Part shown: positions 1 to 7,091 of the stretch, piece after piece
How the letters are laid out: each line of letters opens with the position of its first letter
Numbering within the stretch: position 1 is the stretch's first letter
Source of the DNA: Pseudomonas farris
GTDB taxonomy: Bacteria > Pseudomonadota > Gammaproteobacteria > Pseudomonadales > Pseudomonadaceae
Direction: 5' to 3'
NCBI RefSeq assembly: GCF_019145235.1
Contig: NZ_JAHSTV010000018.1
Coordinates: 1-64,000, forward strand
DNA: 64,000 bases
Notes under the pieces: model-generated
Told to the model about the DNA's origin: nothing
The model's input: only the letters and a program-made list of their open reading frames with translations
Database searches by the model: none
Program-made: the position numbers and the translations under genes

Positions 1-1033
1 CATATACCATGACCCACTCAATTGCTTTGTCCATAGCATACATACCTATCGAGTAGGGTATTTTCCTCGTATGGCCCTCCTTTTTGACATCGTAGTTTTT
101 TAATTCTTCATTCGGGTTGTACTCAAACCTCGGCATCAGATCGTGCAAATACGGGTTTCCCTCCGCAACTGATTTCACTAGTATCAGAAATTGAGCGAGA
201 GAGGCTTTGGTTATCTCTCCACTTGCATCTATGTCAAAGATAGGTGCTTTGTGTGAGCTATATTGCGCCCGAATGTTGATTCCGTGCACAAGGACTGGTT
301 TTTGCAGGTTAACTTCAAACTGTCTGAGAAATGTTCGTGTATGTACATGTTTGAACGCTGTTATGTGGGTGTTCAAGATTGTCGCTAGATATGTTCTAGA
401 CACTAAACCAAACTCGTGCTCTGTATCAATTTTGTTTTTTTTATACAAATTGTTTTTTTTCAGGTGCTCTACTATCGTGGCTATCTGGGATTGGGTTAGC
501 TCGACACCATTGTATACTTCACCTATCTGTTCACAGAATATTTCGCTAAGTCTTGGGATAAGTTGGAGCGCGCCTGCCCAACCAGATTTGCAATAGTCAT
601 TAACTAGTAGTTCACAGGCATTTTTGTTCAGTAGTTTGAAGCCAAATGTTTGTGGGTAGTATTGATCTTTATAAAGGCATAGCCAGCTTGCTAGGTTTAT
701 GTAGAAGCGGACATATTTCAACCAAGCTAGATGGTCGACGCGTGGTGTAAGGTATCTTGCGCGTATGCAGAAAGCTTGTTTCTGAATAGCTGCCAGCAGC
801 TGGGCATTCGGTGGATCTGTGAGCAAGCTACCATCAGATAAAAGCTCAGAAAAACTAACTGTTACCAACTTGTTTTTATTGCCGATTACTTTCCATTCGG
901 GAGACCCGATGCCACCTACTTTTAGCCAGGAGGCAGTGTAGGTCACAGTGCCTTCGAGGTTCTGTTTAGCCTGATCTATTAGTAGAGCCAAGGTTGCTCT
1001 AGAGGGCAAAGTCTTGAAAATTTTCCTGGGCAT
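1..1033 (-). CDS. Partial protein, possible large integrase (mobile-element edge)
   Basis: Reading the minus strand from the ATG at 1033 gives an uninterrupted frame of 344 codons to the window edge, so the C-terminus is missing. It begins MPRKIFKTLPSRATLALLID. Its ATG overlaps the stop of the 710-residue gene by one base (TAATG), so the two are translationally coupled. I do not recognise the protein. The last visible segment (around HTRKIPYSIGMY) resembles the stretch before the catalytic domain of large tyrosine-recombinase-like integrases, but no catalytic Arg/His/Tyr set is visible in this part. The DNA is AT-rich, uses codons such as ATA and AAA freely, and differs from the genes after 3.6 kb, which suggests transfer. 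Coding status is fairly sure; function is a guess. Confidence 0.6.
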   Translation of the reverse strand, partial: MPRKIFKTLPSRATLALLIDQAKQNLEGTVTYTASWLKVGGIGSPEWKVIGNKNKLVTVSFSELLSDGSLLTDPPNAQLLAAIQKQAFCIRARYLTPRVDHLAWLKYVRFYINLASWLCLYKDQYYPQTFGFKLLNKNACELLVNDYCKSGWAGALQLIPRLSEIFCEQIGEVYNGVELTQSQIATIVEHLKKNNLYKKNKIDTEHEFGLVSRTYLATILNTHITAFKHVHTRTFLRQFEVNLQKPVLVHGINIRAQYSSHKAPIFDIDASGEITKASLAQFLILVKSVAEGNPYLHDLMPRFEYNPNEELKNYDVKKEGHTRKIPYSIGMYAMDKAIEWVMVY

Positions 1034-3165
1034 TATTTTTCTCGCTCAACCATGATGCTTGCAGACATGGTCTTCTTAGCTAGCTCGGATTTTAATTTCA
1101 CAGCTTCGACATAAACTTGTTGGAAGTACGGGACAGATAGGCCTGCAATATTGCTTACGATAGGGCCGCACATGTTCGGATCTTTGCTGATCTCGTATGT
1201 GCAATGAAGAAGATGTGCCAATGTGATAATCGAATCCTCGGTAAGCCCTGTACCAGGGTCTTCGTGTTGGCCTGATGATCCAGTGAACATCTCAGCAAAT
1301 AGAAACACGGCAGCCAGAGAGGCAGAGTCTAGTTTTAGAATCATTTTGTGATTCACTAGGTGTTCAACAAGGTTATGAACAGCATCCTCCGTGAGTTCCG
1401 CTGCGTAACGTTTAAGATCCATCGATACTGGATCAGAGGTGAGACTTGTCGCTGCTTCCCTGATGATAAAATTAAACAAAAAGCTCTCGGTCAGGAAGTC
1501 CGTTGCGGCAAAATGCCATGGCCTACCTTTCGTAGCGAGAATGATTAGCTTGGTCTGAAATGTCCGGAGTATCCGCACGTTCCACCGATATTTTAGCCAG
1601 TCCGGTATATATCTAGCCACAACGACAGCGATAGAGTTGCCCAGCGTGTTAGCAACGGCTTGATAGCTACCCTCTTTCAGGAAGCTAATCAATCCCTGGC
1701 TACCACGAATTCTCTTTAACGAGAAAACTTCTCTTGAAACGTCCCCACTAATAAGATCAGGTTCAATTGCCTGATAGAGAGAGATTCCTATTGATGCTGT
1801 CAGAATTTGATCAAGGCTGCTACTCAATCCAACCCACTTTAATGACGAAGTCAAAAAAAGCTTTCTGTAGTTGATGTCCCCTTCTAGCATTAGCCTAATT
1901 CTAGCTTTCATTGTTGCCTTCACCAGCCCTGTATAAATTTTAAGGCTGCGCGGAGGTAGTGCGGAGACTTTTCTAGATCTTGCCCGAGGTTTGCTTACGC
2001 TCCACATTAACTGGTCTAGGTCACTATTGAAATAGTGTATTGGTTTGTCATTTTCAGACAGATAATCAGCACTGCGTAGCGGGTGTGGATTGAACTTCGG
2101 ATTTTCAGCTATCAGAATTGCGGCGGCTGCTCCGCAGTCGCGCGCGGAAAGGTGACCAAGGAGACGGTTTAACGTTTCATTGATGTTTGAATTCGGGGCC
2201 CCATAATCTCCAGCAATCTCTCTCAGCTTGCTGTCCATTTTTGCTTTCATATAACGATTGCGACAGAAAGGTTCAAAAAAATGGATTTTGCTCATGGCCC
2301 TATAAGAGATTGCAGTCAGCTCATCTGTAATGAGAAAATGATAGTTGATCATCGCCAAAAACCAAGCAACGCCATCTGGATTCGCAGGATCAGCGATGTA
2401 TCGGCGTCCCACGTAAAAATTACCAGAAGCTAAGAGCGCTTCAATCTGTTCTAAAGAAATTGAATTTATCAACTTTTCGCCAATGCGTTGGCATTCCACT
2501 ACTTTGTCCCAGTGGTTTTCACAAGCAGAGAGTATAGTCTGCGTACGTTTCTCGATATCGCTTTGAAGGGTATCCAGAAAATGATCTGTACTGACGTTCA
2601 ATCCTTTATCTATCAAGAAACTCTTCGGCCAGAGCTCATTGACATCTGTCAACGGCCATAAATTTGCTTCCACCGAGTCCAACACATCAGAACTTCTTTC
2701 ATCATCCGAAATTTGTGGCTGCCTCATGGAAGGTATAGTGATGCCCGAAGGGATGATGTACTTCTGCTTAAGACTTTTATATAGGTAACCAATTTGAGTC
2801 CATTCCTTGCGTATGGATTCGAATTCTTTGTCGCCATCGTTATTCAGCTTTTCGGGGTGTGAAAGATGGTATATGTAGTGCTCATTTACGAAGACTTTCC
2901 ATTCGGCACTGTTCGGATCTGGCAGGGCCCGTCCTTGGTCTGTCGCGAAGTTCAATATTTTTCTCAGTGACCCTACCCGGCCTGTAGTTGTGTAGGGAGC
3001 AAAACGATGGCAAATCCGGGCTATTTCACTGCATACAGTCTCAAGGTTGGCTTGCGATGCTAACGGTGGCCTCGGCAAGATCATATTTCTACAGCCTTGC
3101 TTATTTCGCCATTCGAGGCGGAATAAGATGTGGTCGCTGGCAATTTTAAAAGAGATCATGGCCAA
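1033..3165 (-). CDS. Large integrase-like protein, function unproven
   Basis: A 710-residue protein without a confident family. Around residues 55-100 it has a helical stretch (TTTGRVGSLRKILNFATDQG) like the SAM-like core-binding domain of tyrosine recombinases. Around residues 335-400 it has a segment of the type GAAAAILIAENPKFNPHPLR followed by KPRARSRK, reminiscent of the start of integrase catalytic domains. I cannot find a complete R-K-H-R-H-Y set, so it may be a catalytically degenerate accessory recombinase. It is the first gene of a two-gene operon, with the next gene overlapping its stop by one base. It is AT-rich and sits at the outer end of what looks like an island. Possible relatives are the large partner proteins of multi-gene tyrosine-recombinase modules (Tn554-type or gamma-mobile-trio-type); this needs a profile search. 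Confidence 0.55.
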   Translation of the reverse strand: MAMISFKIASDHILFRLEWRNKQGCRNMILPRPPLASQANLETVCSEIARICHRFAPYTTTGRVGSLRKILNFATDQGRALPDPNSAEWKVFVNEHYIYHLSHPEKLNNDGDKEFESIRKEWTQIGYLYKSLKQKYIIPSGITIPSMRQPQISDDERSSDVLDSVEANLWPLTDVNELWPKSFLIDKGLNVSTDHFLDTLQSDIEKRTQTILSACENHWDKVVECQRIGEKLINSISLEQIEALLASGNFYVGRRYIADPANPDGVAWFLAMINYHFLITDELTAISYRAMSKIHFFEPFCRNRYMKAKMDSKLREIAGDYGAPNSNINETLNRLLGHLSARDCGAAAAILIAENPKFNPHPLRSADYLSENDKPIHYFNSDLDQLMWSVSKPRARSRKVSALPPRSLKIYTGLVKATMKARIRLMLEGDINYRKLFLTSSLKWVGLSSSLDQILTASIGISLYQAIEPDLISGDVSREVFSLKRIRGSQGLISFLKEGSYQAVANTLGNSIAVVVARYIPDWLKYRWNVRILRTFQTKLIILATKGRPWHFAATDFLTESFLFNFIIREAATSLTSDPVSMDLKRYAAELTEDAVHNLVEHLVNHKMILKLDSASLAAVFLFAEMFTGSSGQHEDPGTGLTEDSIITLAHLLHCTYEISKDPNMCGPIVSNIAGLSVPYFQQVYVEAVKLKSELAKKTMSASIMVEREK

Positions 3166-3576
3166 GGCCTCACCGTGAATCCCTTGAGACTAGACTCGTG
3201 ATGGGCGGTGTCAAATAATAGGTGTCAAAAAAAGAGCGTGTACGTGCATAAGCTAATGATAAATATAGTAAAATTATGTATCTCGCATTGAGTGTGTGTC
3301 CACAAAAGGGAAAGAGTTCATAATCAAATCCCATACGTGCACAAATAAAGCGCGCACCTTAGCTCAGATAGTTGAGGGGCCGCATGAACTGAGGGGGCTG
3401 TAGCGGCAATATAGGAAAAGTCCTACAACTGAAGAAGAATGGGACTACGCATCAACTAGGTTTTGCATGAGGAAAGGCAAGGTTTGGTAGGGTTAGTCAA
3501 ACCGTTGAAAGCATTGAGTTAGAGGTTTGAATCTATATGTTGGTCATTGTTTTAATGTGTTTGGGTTTTTGTGTTT
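3166..3576. other. AT-rich non-coding edge of the putative island
   Basis: No convincing gene in 411 bases. The stretch holds the promoter of the minus-strand integrase-like operon and several short direct repeats: GGTGTCAAA at 3207-3215 and 3221-3229, and TACGTGCA at 3241-3248 and 3334-3341. Composition is AT-rich up to about 3570 and then shifts to normal Pseudomonas values. The element boundary probably lies here. I found no tRNA gene and no obvious target duplication; the other end of the island is outside the window. Confidence 0.45.
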
Positions 3577-3981
3577 TTATACTGAGGCCAAGGTCAACAA
3601 GTTTCTAAAGTCTGATTGTTTCAATGGCTTGATCAAGTAACCGAGCAAGGGCAGTCCATGTTCGTAAGCCATTACTTTAAGTTTGTCCAGTTCGACGGAT
3701 GTCAGACTGCTCAGAAGGATGGCCTGTCTGATCATCCCCCGGTGACTGGCGTATTCGATCAAATCAAGGCCTGGAAGGTCGGGCAGGCATTGGTCGCACA
3801 GAAGAATATCGAATGGTTGCTCCGCCTTGAGCATGTGTTGCAAGGCGCCTTCGGCACTGTCAGTGGCGGTCAGTTGGGTGAAGCCATAACTCTCGAGCAA
3901 GTATTGAGTCGCCCGTAGCTGAAAGGGATGATCTTCCACCAGCAAGATGCGCCAGTCATGTTCGAACATAGGAGTTTTCAT
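3577..3981 (-). CDS. Receiver-only response regulator (RocR/RocA-like receiver)
   Basis: A single CheY-like receiver of 134 residues without an output domain. The acidic pair is in LLVEDHPFQ (residues 13-21), the phosphoacceptor Asp is D63 in LLCDQCLPD, and the conserved Lys is K118 in YLIKPLKQ. The VEDHPFQ and GYLIKPL wording resembles receivers of the Roc signalling family. As far as I recall, roc genes lie next to dgt in P. aeruginosa, so this may be a local relic or variant of that system; that is inference. It follows dgt on the same strand, with a 64-codon frame between them that overlaps its start by 26 bases. It is the last normal-composition gene before the AT-rich island edge. Confidence 0.8.
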   Translation of the reverse strand: MKTPMFEHDWRILLVEDHPFQLRATQYLLESYGFTQLTATDSAEGALQHMLKAEQPFDILLCDQCLPDLPGLDLIEYASHRGMIRQAILLSSLTSVELDKLKVMAYEHGLPLLGYLIKPLKQSDFRNLLTLASV

Positions 3982-4150
3982 GCGTCATCTGTCGAGCAGG
4001 GGGAGTGTGATTATTTCGCGATATGGCCGAACAATCGATCAGTCCGCTCTGCGCAAGGTGTAGGGCGATTCTGGCGACGTTGAAATACAGATGAATGTCG
4101 AGAAACTCGATCAGCCGTTCAGAGCTCTCTGATACGGCTGATCGATACAT
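3956..4150 (-). CDS. Hypothetical 64-residue protein between dgt and the receiver gene
   Basis: An open frame starting three bases after the dgt stop and overlapping the receiver gene by 26 bases. The predicted product begins MYRSAVSESSERLIEFLDIH and shows one amphipathic helical stretch, no signal peptide and no recognisable motif. No clear ribosome binding site precedes the ATG, since it follows a run of A directly. It could be translated by coupling to dgt, or it could be a chance frame or a remnant of a longer gene. I keep it as a weak call because otherwise ~170 bases between two co-oriented genes would be empty. Confidence 0.3.
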   Translation of the reverse strand: MYRSAVSESSERLIEFLDIHLYFNVARIALHLAQSGLIDCSAISRNNHTPPARQMTHENSYVRT

Positions 4151-4153
4151 TTT

Positions 4154-5485
4154 TTATCGGTGGCTTGAACGACCGGTCATTTCCAGCGCCATTTCACCGG
4201 CATAGCTGTCGGTCATGCCGGCGATGAAATCAATCATTCGCAAGAAGGAGGTGTGTAAAGGGCCATTAGGATCGGGCGCATTGTTGCCTAACAGGTCGAG
4301 TATGCGGCGGTGCTTGAAGGATGGTGTACGACCGTTGTGTTGCTCCAGTGCTGCTCCGCAAAAGGCGTTGAGCAGGATTTCCAGGGTGGTATAGGCGCCT
4401 ATTTCGTGGAGTGTCTTGCGCTTGTCCTGGAAGATTTTTTTGCGCGCCATGTCCTTGGCATTCAAGACGCAACGTTTGGCGGGGCCATGCATGTGCTCCA
4501 CCAGGTCGCCAGGCAGCGTGCCCGCCAGCAGCGCGTCCTGTTGCTCGACGAACGCTCGAGCTGCTGCGTTGGTCAGGTGTTCGATGGCTTTGCCCCGCAG
4601 GATCGCCAGTTTGCGCCGACGCGAATCCTGCGAACCGAGCTGGCGATAGGTTTCCGGGAGGTCGTCGCCCACCAGGTCCAGCAGCAGGGACTCGACTTCG
4701 GCGTACTCCAACAACTCCATTTCCAGACCATCTTCCAGATCGATCAGCGCGTAGCAAATGTCGTCGGCGGCCTCCATCAGGTACACCAGTGGATGGCGCG
4801 CCCAGCGCTGTTCGTCCAGCTGGGGCAGGCCGAGTTTATGAGCGATCTGTTCCAGCAGCGGCAGTTCGCTCTGATAGCAACCGAACTTGTGCTTCTTGTA
4901 GCCCAGAGAGTCGGCGTGCCGAGCAGTCCACGGGTATTTCAGGTAGGTGCCCAGCGTGGCATAGGTCAGCCGGGTTCCCCCTTCGAACTGGTGGTATTCA
5001 AGCTGGGTAAGCACCCGGAAACCTTGGGCGTTGCCTTCGAAATTGAGGAAGTCATTGCGTTCGGCTTCGCTCATCGCATCCAGCCAGCCACGACCTGCGG
5101 CCTGCTGGAACCAGTGGCGGATCGCGTCTTCACCGGAATGACCGAAGGGCGGATTACCGATGTCATGGGCCAGGCAAGCCGATTGCACCACCATCCCCAG
5201 GTCGCTCGGTTCGCACCAGTCGGGCAGGGCGCTGCGGATGGTTTCACCAACGCGCATGCCCAGCGAACGACCGACGCAGCTGACTTCCAGCGAATGGGTC
5301 AGGCGCGTGTGGATGTGATCGTTGCTGGAGACCGGATGGACTTGGGTCTTGCGCCCGAGACGGCGAAACGCGCCCGAAAAAATGATGCGGTCGTGGTCTT
5401 TATGGAAAGGGCTGCGGCCGAGTTCTTCCGGGCTGTGCACAGGCTTTCCGAGGCGTTCGCGGGTAAGCAGGGTTTGCCAATCCAA
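4154..5485 (-). CDS. dgt: Deoxyguanosinetriphosphate triphosphohydrolase-like dNTPase
   Basis: A 443-residue HD-domain dNTP triphosphohydrolase, which hydrolyses dNTPs to deoxynucleoside and triphosphate and so shapes the cytosolic dNTP pool. The metal-binding residues are visible: H64 in RLTHSLEVS and the H107-D108 pair in CLAHDIGNPPFGHSG, with the downstream Asp expected in MEAADDICYALIDLEDG. Length matches the type-2 Dgt subfamily. The N-terminal FSGAFRRLGRKTQVHP signature is typical. It lies upstream of a small frame and a receiver gene on the same strand and downstream of the yqjDEK-like trio, an order I also associate with P. aeruginosa. Confidence 0.93.
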   Translation of the reverse strand: MDWQTLLTRERLGKPVHSPEELGRSPFHKDHDRIIFSGAFRRLGRKTQVHPVSSNDHIHTRLTHSLEVSCVGRSLGMRVGETIRSALPDWCEPSDLGMVVQSACLAHDIGNPPFGHSGEDAIRHWFQQAAGRGWLDAMSEAERNDFLNFEGNAQGFRVLTQLEYHQFEGGTRLTYATLGTYLKYPWTARHADSLGYKKHKFGCYQSELPLLEQIAHKLGLPQLDEQRWARHPLVYLMEAADDICYALIDLEDGLEMELLEYAEVESLLLDLVGDDLPETYRQLGSQDSRRRKLAILRGKAIEHLTNAAARAFVEQQDALLAGTLPGDLVEHMHGPAKRCVLNAKDMARKKIFQDKRKTLHEIGAYTTLEILLNAFCGAALEQHNGRTPSFKHRRILDLLGNNAPDPNGPLHTSFLRMIDFIAGMTDSYAGEMALEMTGRSSHR

Positions 5486-5570
5486 GGCTGGTTTCTCCGT
5501 CAGGTGACTGATCCCCTAGCTTCCCGGTTCGAGCCGGTACCTGCAAGGAGAACTAGAGCCCCGCGGCATC

Positions 5571-5715
5571 AATATCGATGAGCAGCAGTCGCTCGCCGTT
5601 GTCGAAAAATTGCCCGGCGGTAAGGCAGTACTGATTGCTGGTGGCATCGCGGTAGGTGTCCCAAACCTGGGCGCACGCAGGATCAACCTCACGATAAAGA
5701 GGTTAATCCCGGTGG
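5571..5715 (-). pseudogene. Start-less coding remnant upstream of dgt
   Basis: On the minus strand a frame of 47-48 codons between an in-frame TAA and a TAG reads ...VDPACAQVWDTYRDATSNQY... and ends in LLLIDIDAAGL. Residue use looks like real protein, yet there is no ATG, GTG or TTG in frame before the conserved-looking part. It may be the 3' end of a decayed or frameshifted gene, or a real small gene with an unusual start or a sequencing frameshift. No function can be given. Confidence 0.3.
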
Positions 5716-5745
5716 TATTGTAGAAATGCAGCCAAACAGGACTGA

Positions 5746-6084
5746 CTAGTGTTTGCGCGAGTTCTGCATGATCAGCTTGATCAGTGGCCCCAGCGTGACG
5801 CCCAGGCGAGCCAGCCGAGTCAGGCTGCCGATACCGCCACCCTTGGCACCCTTGCCGGTCAGAAAGCCCAACCCGATCACGGCCGCGATGCCCCAGAGCG
5901 GGGCGTGTTTGATGCCGAGACCGTCTTGCAGGTTTTGCGTCATGCCACGCACCCGTTGCAGGGGGTGCAACAGGTGTTGGGATTCGTGGCGAATTTCCTG
6001 GCGATGCATTTCCATGCGCAGGCGGATCAGCGCCTTGCGCATTTCCGTGCGCGAGCTGTTGCGGGGAAGTTCAGACATGCTCAT
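5746..6084 (-). CDS. YqjK-like small membrane-associated protein
   Basis: A 112-residue protein with a highly charged, helical N-terminal half (residues 10-60, rich in Arg, His and Glu) and a hydrophobic, Gly-rich C-terminal part (GIAAVIGLGFLTGKGAKGGG, then GVTLGPLIKLIM) that can insert in the inner membrane. It is the third gene of a trio in the order of E. coli yqjD-yqjE-yqjK and overlaps the previous gene by four bases (ATGA type). Another Met lies two residues downstream and could be the start. Members are stationary-phase or stress-related in enterobacteria; the biochemical role is unknown. Confidence 0.75.
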   Translation of the reverse strand: MSMSELPRNSSRTEMRKALIRLRMEMHRQEIRHESQHLLHPLQRVRGMTQNLQDGLGIKHAPLWGIAAVIGLGFLTGKGAKGGGIGSLTRLARLGVTLGPLIKLIMQNSRKH

Positions 6085-6470
6085 GGCAACAGACGCTCCC
6101 GATCATTGGCCAACTCTTCCAGGGTGCCATGGAAGGGCGAGGATTCATCGAAAATCGCGGCTCTCAAGCGCATCGCACAGAACAATGCTGCGAGGGTGTA
6201 GAACACACAGAGCCCGATGATTGCTGCCAGGCGATAGGTGTCCCAAAACAGGATCAACACCAGCGTCGACAAGCCCACCAGCAATAACAAGGCAAAGACC
6301 AGCGTCAGGCCTGCAAACAGCAACAGGCTTACGGTGCGTGCTTTTTGTTCCTGCAATTCAATGCCGAACAGTTCGACATGACTGTGCAGCAGTCCAAGAA
6401 ACGCGGCACCGAGGCGCCGCGGTGATGAGCCGGTGCCCGTCGCGGACGGGCCGGATTCGCCGATCGCCAT
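6081..6470 (-). CDS. Phage-holin-superfamily (YqjE-like) inner-membrane protein
   Basis: A 129-residue protein with two long transmembrane helices at about residues 45-72 (TVSLLLFAGLTLVFALLLLV) and 78-105 (YRLAAIIGLCVFYTLAALFC), preceded by a soluble segment ELFGIELQEQKAR typical of the Phage_holin_3_6/YqjE family. It lies between the YqjD-like and YqjK-like genes, one base after the first and overlapping the second by four bases, so the three are an operon. The family name reflects sequence likeness to holins, not proven lysis; YqjD and its partners in E. coli are inner-membrane proteins linked to ribosome hibernation. Confidence 0.82.
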   Translation of the reverse strand: MAIGESGPSATGTGSSPRRLGAAFLGLLHSHVELFGIELQEQKARTVSLLLFAGLTLVFALLLLVGLSTLVLILFWDTYRLAAIIGLCVFYTLAALFCAMRLRAAIFDESSPFHGTLEELANDRERLLP

Positions 6471-6471
6471 G

Positions 6472-6786
6472 TTAGCGCCGAGTGGCCAGCAGGCCGATCA
6501 GGAAGCCCACGCCAGCCGCGATGCCGACCGATTGCCATGGATTGGCCTGAACGTAATCTTCCGTGGCGGTGACAGCAGCTTTGCCGCGCTCGCGCACAGA
6601 GTCTTCGGTCAATCTCAGGGTTTCGCGCGCGCGCAACAGACTGTCATGGATCTGCTGGCGCAACTCATCGGCTTGATCGCCAGCCAGGGATTTGGTGTGT
6701 TCCAGCAACCTTTCAGTGTCGGTGACCAGCGTCTGAAAATCTTCCATCAAAACTTCTTGAGCAGTCTTTGCTGTGGTGCGTGCCAT
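6472..6786 (-). CDS. DUF883 family (YqjD/ElaB-like) C-tail-anchored protein
   Basis: A 104-residue protein from the ATG at 6786, which has a good GGAG site nine bases upstream; longer versions would include non-coding leader. Residues 10-75 form a long charged coiled-coil helix (LMEDFQTLVTDTERLLEHTK onward), then the family signature VQANPWQSVGIAAGVGFLIG leads into a single C-terminal membrane anchor ending LLATRR. In E. coli, YqjD and ElaB bind 70S/100S ribosomes at the membrane in stationary phase and help tolerance to stress. First gene of the trio; divergent from the amt promoter. Confidence 0.9.
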   Translation of the reverse strand: MARTTAKTAQEVLMEDFQTLVTDTERLLEHTKSLAGDQADELRQQIHDSLLRARETLRLTEDSVRERGKAAVTATEDYVQANPWQSVGIAAGVGFLIGLLATRR

Positions 6787-6856
6787 TGGTGATCTCCGTG
6801 AGTGGCTTCTGAAGCGTTCGAGTATGAGCCTTGCGTGAAGGTTCAGTACAAATGAC

Positions 6857-6872
6857 TGGTACAACTTTTGCT
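6857..6872 (+). promoter_or_regulatory. Sigma-54 (RpoN) promoter of the ammonium transporter
   Basis: TGGTAC-N6-TTGCT reads as the -24/-12 pair of an RpoN promoter: GG at 6858-6859 and GC at 6870-6871, exactly 12 bases apart, matching TGGCAC-N5-TTGCW apart from one T. It faces the amt gene, whose ATG is about 220 bases downstream. Nitrogen control through NtrC would be the expected logic; no clear NtrC pair was found upstream. Confidence 0.72.
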
Positions 6873-6878
6873 ATGTCG

Positions 6879-7040
6879 TGGTGCGTCAGCCTGCGCCATT
6901 GCGCTGTTGCTGGGCATGATTTCAGGAAATCCTTAACTCAAATAATCAAAACTCGCGCAGAGGCTGCGGTCTTGTGCGCCAAACCGGTTCATCCAGATCA
7001 GCGCTGTGGTCTGGATGAGCTGCAACTTGGTGCGTCAGCC
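6879..7040 (+). repeat. 13-base direct repeat in the amt leader
   Basis: TGGTGCGTCAGCC occurs at 6879-6891 and again at 7028-7040, both between the RpoN promoter and the amt start. The long leader (about 200 bases) is otherwise free of a convincing gene, although the frame of amt stays open through it. The repeat could be a protein-binding site or pair in the leader RNA, or chance. Confidence 0.4.
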
Positions 7041-7091
7041 ATCTGCGCGAACTGCTTTGGTGCTTTTTTCAGCCTTCAGGTCTGCCAATCC

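Noticed and set aside
207..596. 129-codon plus-strand frame in the AT-rich start
   Set aside because: Lies opposite the continuous minus-strand frame that runs from 1033 to the window edge; low-complexity, Phe/Leu-rich shadow without a ribosome site.
3360..3400. Possible tRNA-like fragment (AGCTCAGATAG) as island attachment site
   Set aside because: Only the D-arm-like bases match; no acceptor stem, anticodon arm or T-arm could be folded around it.
4310..5581. Long plus-strand frame opposite dgt
   Set aside because: Antisense shadow of the HD-domain gene, whose motifs are complete on the minus strand.
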